From Streptomyces brasiliensis (GTDB lineage Bacteria; Actinomycetota; Actinomycetes; Streptomycetales; Streptomycetaceae): a stretch of DNA of 64,000 nucleotides. Position numbers and translations under genes: made by a program. Shown here in pieces: positions 43,835-52,300 of the stretch; the stretch's first letter is position 1; each line of letters opens with the position of its first letter. The notes beneath the pieces are model-generated. The model ran no database searches and was not told the DNA's origin. It saw nothing but the letters and a program-made list of their open reading frames with translations. The DNA lies in contig NZ_BMQA01000015.1 in the NCBI RefSeq assembly GCF_014647875.1, forward strand, positions 1 to 64,000, written 5' to 3'.

Positions 43835-43851
43835 TGATCGTCTGACGATCA
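43835..43851. promoter_or_regulatory. Palindrome with a FadR-type GntR consensus
   Basis: TGATCGTC-T-GACGATCA is a perfect dyad. Its core TCGTCTGACGA matches the T-N-G-T-N3-A-C-N-A pattern bound by FadR-subfamily GntR regulators. It is about 100 bp before the serine hydrolase start. No GntR gene is present in the window, so the regulator would be encoded elsewhere. Confidence 0.45.
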
Positions 43852-43952
43852 ACTGTGTGTCGTCGCAGGAGATGTGACGGAGCGCGACTAAGTTTCCTCG
43901 CCGGAATGTGACCTGAATCGCACCGAAAACAGCAGAGATGGGAGGAGACCGC

Positions 43953-45167
43953 ATGGTCTCAGGAACGGTGGGCAGCGGCGCGGTGCTCGGAGCGGTCGTG
44001 CTCTCGCTCCTTGCGGTACCGGCACAGGCCGCGACCGGCGAGGCGCGGGCCGGGGCACCGAACGGACTGCCTGCGCCCGACACGACGGGTCTGCGCGGTG
44101 TGCTGCGCACGGCGGTGAGCCAGGGCGCGCCCGGCGCGATGGCACGGATCGACGACCACGGCACGGTCCACACGATGACGCAGGGCGTCGCGGACCGGAG
44201 CACCGGGCGGGCCATCGCCACGGAAGACCGCTTCCGCATCGGCAGCGTCACCAAGACCTTCTCGACCGTCGTCCTGCTGCAGCTGGTCGACGAGCACCGG
44301 CTCTCCCTGGACGCACCGGTCAACCGGTATCTGCCAAAACTGCTCCCGGACGACCGCATCACGGTGCGCCACATCCTGAGCCACCGCAGCGGCCTGTACG
44401 ACTACACGAACGACATGTTCGCCAACTCCGTCTCCGGCTTCGAGGCGGTGCGCAACAAGGTCTTCACCTACCGTCAGCTGATCGCCCTCTCCCTGAAGGG
44501 GAAGCGCACCAACGCGCCCGGCGCCGCCTACTCGTACTCGAACGCCAACTTCGTGGTCGCCGGCCTGCTCATCGAGAAGCTGACCGGCCACTCCGTGCGG
44601 ACCGAGTACCAGAACCGCATCTTCCAGCCGCTGAAGCTGAACGACACGTTCTACGTGCACCCCGACACCAACCTGCCCGGCCGGTACACGCGCGGCTACC
44701 TCACCGCCGGTGCGAACGGAGCCTACGTCGACGCCACCCGGCAGACCGTCTCCTGGGCACAGAGCGCGGGCGCCATCATCTCCAGCACGCGCGACCTCAA
44801 CACGTTTCTGTCCGCGCTGCTCGGCGGGCGGCTGATGTCGTCGGCGCGGCTCGTGGAGATGGAGCGCATGACGAAGGTGAACAGCACCATGGCCTACGGC
44901 CTCGGCCTGCGCCGCCGCGACCTGTCCTGCGGCGTCTCGGTGTACGGCCACACGGGCACCGTCCAGGGCTACTACACGTACGCCTTCGCCTCGAAGGACG
45001 GAAAGCGCAGCATCACCGCCGTCGCGAACACGTCCGCCAACACGACCGTGCAGGACACGATGGCGCGCACGCTGGAATCGGCGTTCTGCGGCAAGAAGGC
45101 GAAGTCGCGGTGGGGCTCGGTGGTGGAGCGGCACGAGGACATGGCACCGGGCTCGGCACGGGACTGA
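43953..45167 (+). CDS. Secreted serine hydrolase, class C beta-lactamase/D-Ala carboxypeptidase-like
   Basis: A 404-residue exported protein. A signal peptide precedes the fold (GAVVLSLLAVPAQAATG). The three penicillin-recognising motifs are present: SVTK in FRIGSVTKTFSTV, YSN in AYSYSNANF and HTG in YGHTGTVQGYY. Such enzymes act on D-alanyl-D-alanine peptides or esters. Its ATG has GGGAGGAG seven bases upstream, which chose this start over one five codons earlier. Resistance to beta-lactams is possible but not implied by the sequence. Confidence 0.9.
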   Translation: MVSGTVGSGAVLGAVVLSLLAVPAQAATGEARAGAPNGLPAPDTTGLRGVLRTAVSQGAPGAMARIDDHGTVHTMTQGVADRSTGRAIATEDRFRIGSVTKTFSTVVLLQLVDEHRLSLDAPVNRYLPKLLPDDRITVRHILSHRSGLYDYTNDMFANSVSGFEAVRNKVFTYRQLIALSLKGKRTNAPGAAYSYSNANFVVAGLLIEKLTGHSVRTEYQNRIFQPLKLNDTFYVHPDTNLPGRYTRGYLTAGANGAYVDATRQTVSWAQSAGAIISSTRDLNTFLSALLGGRLMSSARLVEMERMTKVNSTMAYGLGLRRRDLSCGVSVYGHTGTVQGYYTYAFASKDGKRSITAVANTSANTTVQDTMARTLESAFCGKKAKSRWGSVVERHEDMAPGSARD

Positions 45168-45266
45168 GCCGAAGCAGAGCCACTCCCCGTTCGTCCTCGC
45201 CCCCGGAAACCATCTCGCCGTCCCGCACGTTGTCCGCACGAAGCCTCACCTGCTGCGGGCGGTGCG

Positions 45267-46631
45267 ATGAGCGAGCTGGTTGCCGGGGGCAATGTGCCTC
45301 TTCCGGGTGGCGCGCTCACGTTGCGCGTGCCCGGTCCCTTCGACGTGTCGGCGCTCGTCACCGGTGACAGCGGCAAGGTGAGCGGCGACGCGGACTTCGT
45401 GTTCTACAACCAGCCCGCCGCTCCCGGTGTCCGGCTCCGAGGTGACACGCTCACCGTCGATCCGGCGGCGCTGCGGGCCGGGGCCTCGCGTGTCACCGTG
45501 ACCGTCAGCGCCGCCGACCCCGGCACGCCGCTCGGTACGCTGCCCGCGCCGACACTCCGGGTCAGCGACCGACAGGGCCGCAGCGTCGCCCGGTTCGTGC
45601 CGCCGCGCCCGCAGCGGGAGACGGTGCTGCTGCTCGCCGAGCTGTACCGGCGCGGCACGGGCTGGAAGCTGCGGGCGATCGGGCAGGGCTACGCCGACGG
45701 ACTCGCCGGGCTGGCACGGGACTTCGGCGTGCAGGTCGTGGACGAGCCGGTGACCCCCGCGAACCGAGCCGTCGTACCCGCTCAGCGGCGCAGCCCCACC
45801 GGGGCCGCGGTCACCGACGCCGCCCGTCCGCCCCGGCCCACTGCGCCCCCCGCACCCGACCCCGACGGATTTCTCGGCCTCGTCAATTCCGCCCGCGCAC
45901 AGGCCGGTTCACCTCCCATAGACCTGGACGCCCGTCTGACCTCCGCCGCTCGCGCCCACGCCGCCGCGCTGGCCGCCGCCGGGCGCCTCGACACCGAGAG
46001 CCAGGACGGCACGTCCGTGCACCAACGGATCAGCGCCACCGGCTACACGTACGTCACCGTCGGCGAGCACCTCGTCTCCGGTCCGCGCACCCCCGCCGAG
46101 TTCGTCGCGTACTGCCTGCGCACCGAGCAGGCCCGGCGCACGCTCCAGGACCCGGCGTTCACCCACGCGGGGCTGGCCTACGTCCGCGGCCGCACCGGAG
46201 ACACCTACTGGACCGCCCTGTGGGCCAGGCCCCTCACGCCGGGCGAGTTGGTCCGCACGTGTGCCGAGGTCGTCGAGCTCACCAACCGCGAGCGGCGGCG
46301 GGCGGGCCTGCCGCCGCTGGCCGTCGATCCGCTGCTCCAGGCCGCCGCGCAGGCGCACAGCGCGGACATGGTGACCCGGGACTTCTACTCCCACACCTCG
46401 CCCGAGGGCTCCCAGCCCTGGGACCGGGCGGCAGCGGCGAGGTCCCGGCGGCGCACGATCGGCGAGAACATCGCCTGCGGCCAGCGTTCGCCGGCCGAGG
46501 TGGTGAAGGGCTGGATGAACAGCCCGGGTCACCGCGCCAACATCCTCAAACGCGACTTCACCCACATCGGCATCGGCTTCGCCGGGGGCGGCCGGGCGGG
46601 GACGTACTGGACCCAACTCTTCGGCGCCTGA
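45267..46631 (+). CDS. TerD–CAP–CAP fusion protein
   Basis: A 454-residue protein with three domains. Residues 1-150 resemble TerD tellurite/stress proteins (LPGGALTLRVPGPFDVSALVT, then VLLLAELYRRGTGWKLRAIGQGYADGLAGL, with the aspartate-rich calcium loop mostly replaced). Residues 195-315 and 325-452 are two CAP/SCP domains (LVNSARAQAGSPPIDLDARL; LTNRERRRAGLPPLAVDPLLQ and HTSPEGSQPWDRAAA, GWMNSPGHRANIL). There is no evident signal peptide. TerD domains are cytosolic and CAP domains usually outside, so the fusion is odd. Confidence 0.88.
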   Translation: MSELVAGGNVPLPGGALTLRVPGPFDVSALVTGDSGKVSGDADFVFYNQPAAPGVRLRGDTLTVDPAALRAGASRVTVTVSAADPGTPLGTLPAPTLRVSDRQGRSVARFVPPRPQRETVLLLAELYRRGTGWKLRAIGQGYADGLAGLARDFGVQVVDEPVTPANRAVVPAQRRSPTGAAVTDAARPPRPTAPPAPDPDGFLGLVNSARAQAGSPPIDLDARLTSAARAHAAALAAAGRLDTESQDGTSVHQRISATGYTYVTVGEHLVSGPRTPAEFVAYCLRTEQARRTLQDPAFTHAGLAYVRGRTGDTYWTALWARPLTPGELVRTCAEVVELTNRERRRAGLPPLAVDPLLQAAAQAHSADMVTRDFYSHTSPEGSQPWDRAAAARSRRRTIGENIACGQRSPAEVVKGWMNSPGHRANILKRDFTHIGIGFAGGGRAGTYWTQLFGA

Positions 46632-46712
46632 GGGCGAGGGCCGGAGGGCCGGACGAGACCGGCACACACCGTGATCTTGGCGGAACGACGCCCTCCGGGC
46701 CACCATGCCCGC

Positions 46713-47389
46713 ATGAAGGGTGATCTCTTTTCCAGTGAGCACGTGGTGCAGCCGTCCGTCGAGGCGGGCATGTCCGTCGAGAACGCCAAATGCGTCAAGT
46801 ACGCGGTGAACGGCGAGATGCTCGCCCGCCAGGGCGCGATGATCGCCTACCGCGGCGACCTCCGGTTCGAGCGCAAGGGCCAGGGCGTGGGCGGCATGCT
46901 GAAGCGCGCGGTCACCGGTGAGGGCCTGCCCCTGATGACGGTGCGGGGACACGGCGAGGCGTGGTTCGCGCACGAGGCCCAGAACTGCTTCATCGTCGAG
47001 ATCGAGCCCGGCGACCTGTTCACGGTCAACGGCCGCAACGTGCTGTGTTTCGACGCATCGTTGGCGTACGAGATCAAGACGTCAAGGGCGCGGGGATCGC
47101 CGGCGGCGGGCTGTTCAACAGCGTCTTCACGGGGTACGGCCGGCTCGGTCTGGTCTGCGAGGGCAACCCGCTGGTGATACCTGTCTCCGCGCAGTATCCG
47201 GTGTACGTCGACACGGACGCAGTGGTGGGCTGGACCGCGCATCTGCAGACCTCGCTGCACCGGTCGCAGTCCATCGGCTCGATGCTGCGCGGTGGCTCCG
47301 GGGAGGCGGTGCAGCTGATGCTGCAGGGCGAAGGATACGTGGTGGTGCGGCCGAGCGAGGCGACCCCGCAGAAGGCCCAGCAGCACTGA
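46713..47389 (+). pseudogene. AIM24 family protein, frameshifted
   Basis: Codons from the ATG read as AIM24 up to SLAYEIKT at about 47079; the rest (KGAGIAGGGLFNSVFTGYGRLGLVC…LMLQGEGYVVVRPSEATPQ) continues in another frame to the stop at 47389. One base appears to be missing near 47080, where an ACC codon would restore the frame. Both halves are otherwise intact and GC-rich at third positions. Either this is a very recent pseudogene or a sequencing error. AIM24 proteins are beta-barrels of unclear function, related to a yeast mitochondrial protein. Confidence 0.85.
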
Positions 47390-47465
47390 CGCGCCGCACC
47401 GTGATCCGGGTCCCGGACGCGACCCCTCCGGCCGTACCGACGTCTTGATCCACAACGATGCGACA

Positions 47466-47486
47466 CCCCGGCCTTCACGGCCGGGG
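47466..47486. repeat. Perfect GC-rich hairpin within a gene remnant
   Basis: CCCCGGCC (47466-47473) and GGCCGGGG (47479-47486) pair perfectly around TTCAC, after GACA. It looks like the terminal hairpins of IS200/IS605-type elements and splits a possible remnant from its upstream part. Confidence 0.5.
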
Positions 47487-47492
47487 CACTCC

Positions 47493-47629
47493 CCTGCACG
47501 CCGTGTGGCGAAAGGCACCAGCACATCGACGACGTGCTGGGGATCTGGGGCGACCCGGCCGTCACGGACAAGTCCGTGCACGGCGATCTGCGGGCGCTCC
47601 TGGAGTTCCTGCTGCGCCGCGAGGTCTGA
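47493..47629 (+). pseudogene. Small C-terminal gene remnant
   Basis: The frame ending at 47629 reads CTPCGERHQHIDDVLGIWG and then GDLRALLEFLLRREV with normal high-GC third positions but no usable start codon after the preceding stop. It appears to be the tail of an unidentified small protein whose front was lost where the hairpin now sits. I cannot name the family. Confidence 0.35.
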
Positions 47630-47664
47630 ATCCTGCTTGACCTGCACGGCCCTCGCGAGGAAGG

Positions 47665-48675
47665 GTGCGAATCGGCGCGGTCTCTCACCCCACCGCGCCG
47701 GAAAGGGTGACAGCCTTGATCGGCATCTCGGACATCGAAGCCGCGGCGCAGCGCATCGCCGGCCATGTCGTACGCACCCCGACCGTGCCGAGCCCCGGCC
47801 TGTCCACGCTCCTCGGTGTCCCGGTCACCGTGAAGTTGGAACTGCTGCAGCGCACCGGCTCGTTCAAGGCGCGCGGCGCGACGGCGAAACTGTTGTCGCT
47901 GACCGAAGCCGAGCGGGCGGCGGGCGTGGTAGCGATGAGTGGCGGCAACCACGGGGTCGCCGTCGCGGTGATGGCCGCCGCGCTCGATGTGAAGGCGACC
48001 GTCGTCATGCCACGTACCGCGCCGGCGCGGTCCATCGCCCTCGCTGAGGAGGCCGGTGCCTCGCTGCGGCTCACGGACGGCATGGCCGAGGCGTTCCAGC
48101 TGGTCGATCGGCTGCGCGATGAGGGGCTCACGCTGGTCCACCCCTTCGACGACCCGGTGGTGATCGCCGGGCAGGGCACGGTGGGGCTGGAGTTCGCGGA
48201 CGACGCCGACGAGCTGACGGATGTGCTCGTCAGCGTCGGCGGTGGTGGTCTGATCGCCGGTGTGGCGGCCGCGCTCCGGGCCCGCCGCCCGGACGTCCGG
48301 GTCTGGGGCGTGGAGACGGCGGGCGCCGAGGCCATGTCCGAGGCACTGGCGGCCGGTGGCCCCCTGCCGGTCGCGCTGTCGTCGGTCGTCACCACGCTGA
48401 GCGCTCCGTCCGTGTCCCAGCTGACGTACGACCATGTGTCGACCCTGGTCTCCGAGGTCCTCGTGGTCCCCGACCAGGAGGCGGTGGAGGGCTGTCTGGA
48501 CCTGGCCGAGCACGCCAAGTTGTGGACGGAACCGGCAGCCGGCTGTCTGCTGCCCGCGGCCCGTCAGGTACGGAAGCGTGTGGGCGACGACGCGCGGCTC
48601 GGACTGGTGGTGTGCGGGGGCAATACGACGACCCGCGAGATCCTGGGCTGGGCGGAGCAGTTCGGACTGCTCTGA
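47665..48675 (+). CDS. Threonine ammonia-lyase / serine-threonine dehydratase family enzyme
   Basis: A PLP enzyme of fold type II. The Schiff-base lysine is in LLQRTGSFKARGATAKL, the substrate loop is MSGGNHGVAVAV and the phosphate-binding loop is SVGGGGLIAGVAAAL. It would convert threonine, serine or a relative such as hydroxyaspartate to a 2-oxo acid and ammonia. The GTG at 47665 and another at 47707 each have a purine-rich site directly upstream; the second gives a 322-residue protein that starts nearer the family's usual N-terminus. There is no regulatory ACT domain, so it is the catabolic type. Confidence 0.85.
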   Translation: MRIGAVSHPTAPERVTALIGISDIEAAAQRIAGHVVRTPTVPSPGLSTLLGVPVTVKLELLQRTGSFKARGATAKLLSLTEAERAAGVVAMSGGNHGVAVAVMAAALDVKATVVMPRTAPARSIALAEEAGASLRLTDGMAEAFQLVDRLRDEGLTLVHPFDDPVVIAGQGTVGLEFADDADELTDVLVSVGGGGLIAGVAAALRARRPDVRVWGVETAGAEAMSEALAAGGPLPVALSSVVTTLSAPSVSQLTYDHVSTLVSEVLVVPDQEAVEGCLDLAEHAKLWTEPAAGCLLPAARQVRKRVGDDARLGLVVCGGNTTTREILGWAEQFGLL

Positions 48676-48801
48676 ACGCGCAGGCCACGGCTGGCAGTTG
48701 AACAACAGGCAGAAACGCGTGGACATGGTCCAGCGCCTGGAGGACCTCCAGCGCGCGATCGGCACCTGCCTCGACGCGCTGCGCGGGGTGAGTGGCCGCG
48801 C
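48676..48801. other. Short region with an unassigned coding remnant
   Basis: A weak TTG-started frame from 48698 reads QRLEDLQRAIGTCLDAL, which looks like the helical end of a regulator such as a MerR-type protein. It then runs out into noise. I do not call a gene here. Confidence 0.3.
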
Positions 48802-49026
48802 GGGGCCCCGCTCACGGTGTGCGCCTGCCTGGCCTTCAGCGCGTGCTTCGAGCTGCTGGAGTGGGCGGCGGCCGAGATCGGCGGCCACGGTGCCGACGCG
48901 TTCCTCGCCACCCAGGGCGATGTGTGGGACACCCAGTGGGACATGTTCTGCGCCCTGACCGGGTCGGTCGTCTCGCTGCTGCTGCTCAGCCGTGTGCCGA
49001 CCGGCAGTTGGCGGCGCTGGACGCGT
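48802..49026 (+). pseudogene. DUF2238 membrane protein, C-terminal remnant
   Basis: The segment FSACFELLEWAAAEIGGHGAD, then FLATQGDVWDTQWDMFCALTGSVVSLLLLSRV is the C-terminal end of DUF2238 (YjdF-like) membrane proteins, whose full length is about 200 residues. The first two thirds are absent and the frame has no proper stop after it, so it is a decayed piece. Confidence 0.65.
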
Positions 49027-49068
49027 GACAGGGGCGGTCCGAACCGGCCGCCCCTGCCGGTGCGTGAG

Positions 49069-50052
49069 CTACCAGCGGTTCTCGACCTGGTCCTTGATCC
49101 GGTGGTCGTAGAGGTCCCGGATCTCGGTGAGCGTCTCGGCGGGCAGGTCCGGCAGCTTGGCGGCGGCCGCGTTGGCGCGGGCCTGCTCCGGGTTGCGGGC
49201 GCCGGGGATCACCGTGGTGACGCCGGGCTGCTCGATGATCCAGCGCAGGGCGAGCTGGGCCGGGGTGTAGCCCTCGGGGGCGAGGGCGGCGAACTCGGCG
49301 GCCGCCTCGACCCCGGTCCCGTAGTCGACGCCGGAGAACGTCTCGCCCTGGTCGAAGGCCTCGCCGTGCCGGTTGAAGGTGCGGTGGTCGTTGGCCGCGA
49401 AGACGGTGTCCTTGGTGTACTTGCCCGACAGCAGGCCGGAGGCCAGCGGCACGCGCGCGATGATGCCGACGCCCGCCTCCCGGGCGGCCGGCAGCACCTC
49501 GCGCAGGGGCTTCATGCGGAACGGGTTGAGGATGATCTGCACGCTCGCCACGCCCGGCCGGGCGATCGCCGTCAGTGCCTCCTGGCAGGTCTCCACGCTG
49601 ACGCCGTACGCCGCGATGCGCTCCTCCTCGACCAGGGTGTCTAGCGCGTCGAACACGGCGTCCGTGGAGTAGACGGGGGTCGGCGGGCAGTGCAGCTGCA
49701 CCAGGTCGATGCGGTCGACGCCGAGGTTGCGGCGGGAGCGGTCGTTCCAGGCGCGGAAGTTGTCGAGGACGTAGTTCTCGGGGATCTGGTCGACCCGGCG
49801 GCCCATCTTCGTGGCCACCATCACATGCAGATCCGGCCTGCCGCGCAGGAAGGTGGCGATGGTCTGCTCGCTGCGCCCGTCGCCGTACACGTCGGCCGTG
49901 TCGAAGAAGGTCACACCCGCCTCGGCGGCCGCCTCCAGTACGGCGAGCGCCTCCTTGTCGTCGACGTCGCCCCAGTCGGCGCCGAGCTGCCATGTGCCGA
50001 GGCCGACGACCGATGCCCGCTGTCCCGACCTGTCGATTACGCGTTCGTCCAT
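49069..50052 (-). CDS. Aldo/keto reductase
   Basis: A 327-residue NADPH-dependent reductase of the AKR TIM-barrel. The catalytic set is FFDTADVYGDGRSE (Asp and Tyr), VATKMGRR (Lys) and LVQLHCPP (His), and the cofactor region is VIPGARNPEQARANA. The length and features match general stress AKRs of the YhdN/IolS type. It starts at ATG 50052 and is transcribed away from nothing in particular; about 90 bp separates it from the next TetR gene, also on the minus strand. The substrate is not specified. Confidence 0.92.
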   Translation of the reverse strand: MDERVIDRSGQRASVVGLGTWQLGADWGDVDDKEALAVLEAAAEAGVTFFDTADVYGDGRSEQTIATFLRGRPDLHVMVATKMGRRVDQIPENYVLDNFRAWNDRSRRNLGVDRIDLVQLHCPPTPVYSTDAVFDALDTLVEEERIAAYGVSVETCQEALTAIARPGVASVQIILNPFRMKPLREVLPAAREAGVGIIARVPLASGLLSGKYTKDTVFAANDHRTFNRHGEAFDQGETFSGVDYGTGVEAAAEFAALAPEGYTPAQLALRWIIEQPGVTTVIPGARNPEQARANAAAAKLPDLPAETLTEIRDLYDHRIKDQVENRW

Positions 50053-50138
50053 GGCGACAGTCTGTCATCCGTCACCGACACCCGCGGAACGGACTGCTCC
50101 GGGCGCTCACCTGCGCATCCTTCGCCCACACGGGTGAT

Positions 50139-50723
50139 TCAGGACGCGGGCGTCAACTGATCCTGTACGACGGGGCCGTAACGCTCGGCGATGTCGTCGG
50201 CGGTGGCCGCGCGCAGATGGGGGCTGCGGGCGATGCCGTACATCACGCCGAGTCCGACCAGGGCGCTGACGGCGAGTTCCGCGCGCAGGCGGGCGTCGGG
50301 GCCGGGGAGACGCCCGGCGAGGCGTTCGGTGACCTGGGCGCGGAAGTTGGCGCGCAGGACCTCGCCGTGGTCGCCGTGCAGGGGCGCGAAGGCGATGCGC
50401 AGCAGCGGGTCGGCGCCGCGCTCGCGCTGGCTCTCCACCACGCAGCGGACCATGTGGGCGCCGAGGTCCGCCAGGGGCGCGTCCAGCAGCGCGTCCGCGT
50501 CGGTCTCGAAGGACATCACACGGGCGAACAACGCGTCCTTGTTGCCGAAGTACTTGAGGATGAGCGGCGGGCTCACCCCGGCGCGTTCGGCGACGGCCTT
50601 GAGGGTGATGTCGGCGTGCGCGTGCCGGGCCAGGAGATGGCGGGCGGCCCCGAGGATGGCCGCCTTGGTCGCCTCGGCGTCCCGGCGGGCGGGCGTGGCG
50701 GTGCGGGTACTCACGGCACTCAT
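50139..50723 (-). CDS. TetR-family regulator of the MFS exporter
   Basis: A 194-residue regulator with the helix-turn-helix EATKAAILGAARHLLARHA then ITLKAVAERAGVSPPLILKYFGNKDALF. The C-terminal domain is a TetR_C-type ligand pocket (GADPLLRIAFAPLHGDHGE). Its ATG overlaps the MFS stop (ATGA), so it is translated from the MFS mRNA and the pair is autoregulated through two operators upstream of the exporter gene. The ligand is presumed to be an exported toxin. Confidence 0.9.
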   Translation of the reverse strand: MSAVSTRTATPARRDAEATKAAILGAARHLLARHAHADITLKAVAERAGVSPPLILKYFGNKDALFARVMSFETDADALLDAPLADLGAHMVRCVVESQRERGADPLLRIAFAPLHGDHGEVLRANFRAQVTERLAGRLPGPDARLRAELAVSALVGLGVMYGIARSPHLRAATADDIAERYGPVVQDQLTPAS

Positions 50724-52213
50724 GCTCTCTCCATCGCCTCGTCGCGGGCGTCCGGAGCGGCGGCGCGCGCACGCGGGGAGTCGGCGCGGGCGCGGTCACC
50801 GGGGATGGACAGGGCGGCCGCGCAGGCGGCGAGCGCGACGGCGCCGGCCATGGCGAACGCCAGCAGGTAGCCGTGCAGCGTCGGCACCGGGACGCCACCG
50901 AGGGGGCTGCTGTGGTGCACCAGGACGGTGGCGACGGCCGCGCTGGAGACTGCCTGGCCGATGGTGCGCATCAGGACGTTGACTCCGTTGGCGGACGCGG
51001 TCTGCCCGGCCGGTACGGCCCGGAGGATCAGGGTGGGCAGGGCCGAGTAGGCGAGGGTGGTGCCCGTAGCCACCACCGTGGCACCGAGGATGATCATCCA
51101 CAGGTCGCGGCTGTCGACGATACGCAGCACGTACCCGCAGGCGATGACGGCGGCGCCCAGGGCGAGGGTGATGCGCGGCCCGCGTGCGGTCGAGATGCGG
51201 GCGGACAGGGGCGAGATCAGCAACATGGTGACGCCGCCGGGCAACAGGCACAGGCCCGTGGCGACGATGGACAGTCCGAGCCCGTAGCCGGTGGCCTCGG
51301 GCGCCTGCACCAGCTGGGCGGTGACCAGGGAGTTGGCGTAGAAGGCGAATCCGGTCAGCAGGGCGGCCACATGGGACAGACCGACCCTCGGCCGCGAGAC
51401 GAGACGCAGGTCGACCAGCGGCTGTCCGGTGCGCAGCTGCTGCCACCACCACAGGGCGAGGACGACGGCCGCGCCGAGGAAGAGCCCCAGGACGGGCGGG
51501 CTGCCCCAGCCCCACTGCCCGCCCTGTGACACCCCGAGCAGCAGACAGGTCAGGCCGACGGCCAGGCCGAGCGTGCCGAGGACGTCGAAGCGCCCCGGCT
51601 CCCGCACCGGCGACTCCTTGACCGCCCAGGACACCGCGGCCACACCGAGCGCCCCGAGCGCGCTGGTCAGCCAGAACATGGTGTGCCAGTCGGCGTACTG
51701 CACGACGAGCGCGGCCAGCGGCAGGCCCAGGGCCGCGCCGATACCGACGGTGGAACTCATCAGCGCGACCGCGGAACCCCGCCGCTCGGGCGGCAGTTCG
51801 TCGCGCAGGATGCTGATCGACAGCGGGACGACGGAGGCGGCGGCGCCCTGCAGCGCGCGGGCGGCGATCAGCAGACCGATGTCGGAGGTCAGGGCGCACA
51901 TCACGGAGCCGACGGTCATCAGGGCGAGCGCCGACGTCAGCACCCTGCGCTTGCCGTACATGTCGCCGGCCCGGCCGAGCACCGGAGTGAGGCCGGCGCC
52001 GGACAGCAGGGTCGCGGTGACCATCCAGGAGACGGCGCCCGCCGAGGAGCCGGTCAGCCGGGGCAGATCCGGGAGCAGCGGCACGACGACGGTCTGCATG
52101 ACGGCCATGAGGATGCCGCCGAAGGCCAGCACGGGGATGGTCAGCCGGTCCCGTATGCGCGTCGCCCCGGTGCGGTCACCGGGCGGCTGGGATATCGGGG
52201 CAGGCTGGTCCAT
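50720..52213 (-). CDS. MFS drug exporter, DHA2 (14-TM) type
   Basis: A 497-residue exporter with about 14 hydrophobic helices. The loop signature GRAGDMYGKRRVLTSAL is the DHA2 motif A, and AARALQGAAASVVPLSISI is the antiporter motif C region. These pumps remove cationic or amphipathic drugs by proton antiport. I took the ATG at 52213, which has GGAG six bases upstream, over one 14 codons earlier that overlaps the operator. It is the first gene of an operon with its TetR regulator. Confidence 0.9.
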   Translation of the reverse strand: MDQPAPISQPPGDRTGATRIRDRLTIPVLAFGGILMAVMQTVVVPLLPDLPRLTGSSAGAVSWMVTATLLSGAGLTPVLGRAGDMYGKRRVLTSALALMTVGSVMCALTSDIGLLIAARALQGAAASVVPLSISILRDELPPERRGSAVALMSSTVGIGAALGLPLAALVVQYADWHTMFWLTSALGALGVAAVSWAVKESPVREPGRFDVLGTLGLAVGLTCLLLGVSQGGQWGWGSPPVLGLFLGAAVVLALWWWQQLRTGQPLVDLRLVSRPRVGLSHVAALLTGFAFYANSLVTAQLVQAPEATGYGLGLSIVATGLCLLPGGVTMLLISPLSARISTARGPRITLALGAAVIACGYVLRIVDSRDLWMIILGATVVATGTTLAYSALPTLILRAVPAGQTASANGVNVLMRTIGQAVSSAAVATVLVHHSSPLGGVPVPTLHGYLLAFAMAGAVALAACAAALSIPGDRARADSPRARAAAPDARDEAMERA

Positions 52214-52244
52214 CGGCGCTCCATGAGGTCGCGGAAAGCATGAG

Positions 52245-52287
52245 GTGAATGCCAATTCACCCTATCGAGTGAATTGATATTCACCAA
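52245..52287 (-). promoter_or_regulatory. Promoter with two TetR operators before the MFS–TetR operon
   Basis: Two copies of GTGAAT-N4-ATTCAC lie at 52245-52260 and 52269-52284, each with perfect arms and centres 24 bp apart. On the minus strand TTGGTG (52287-52282) and TAGGGT (52264-52259) are 17 bp apart and fit -35 and -10 boxes. The upstream operator fills the spacer and the other covers the -10 and transcript start, so a bound repressor would block RNA polymerase twice. Confidence 0.75.
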
Positions 52288-52300
52288 AGTTGCCCGGTCC

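Larger units (their letters stand above)
43601..43952. other. AT-richer intergenic region between divergent operons
   Basis: These 352 bases separate the ROK operon from the serine hydrolase gene. Besides the ROK promoter they hold a 17-bp palindrome at 43835-43851 and a stretch with TTATATGACATTTCTTTACA near 43799-43818 that is strikingly AT-rich for this genome. I find no gene in it. Confidence 0.5.
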
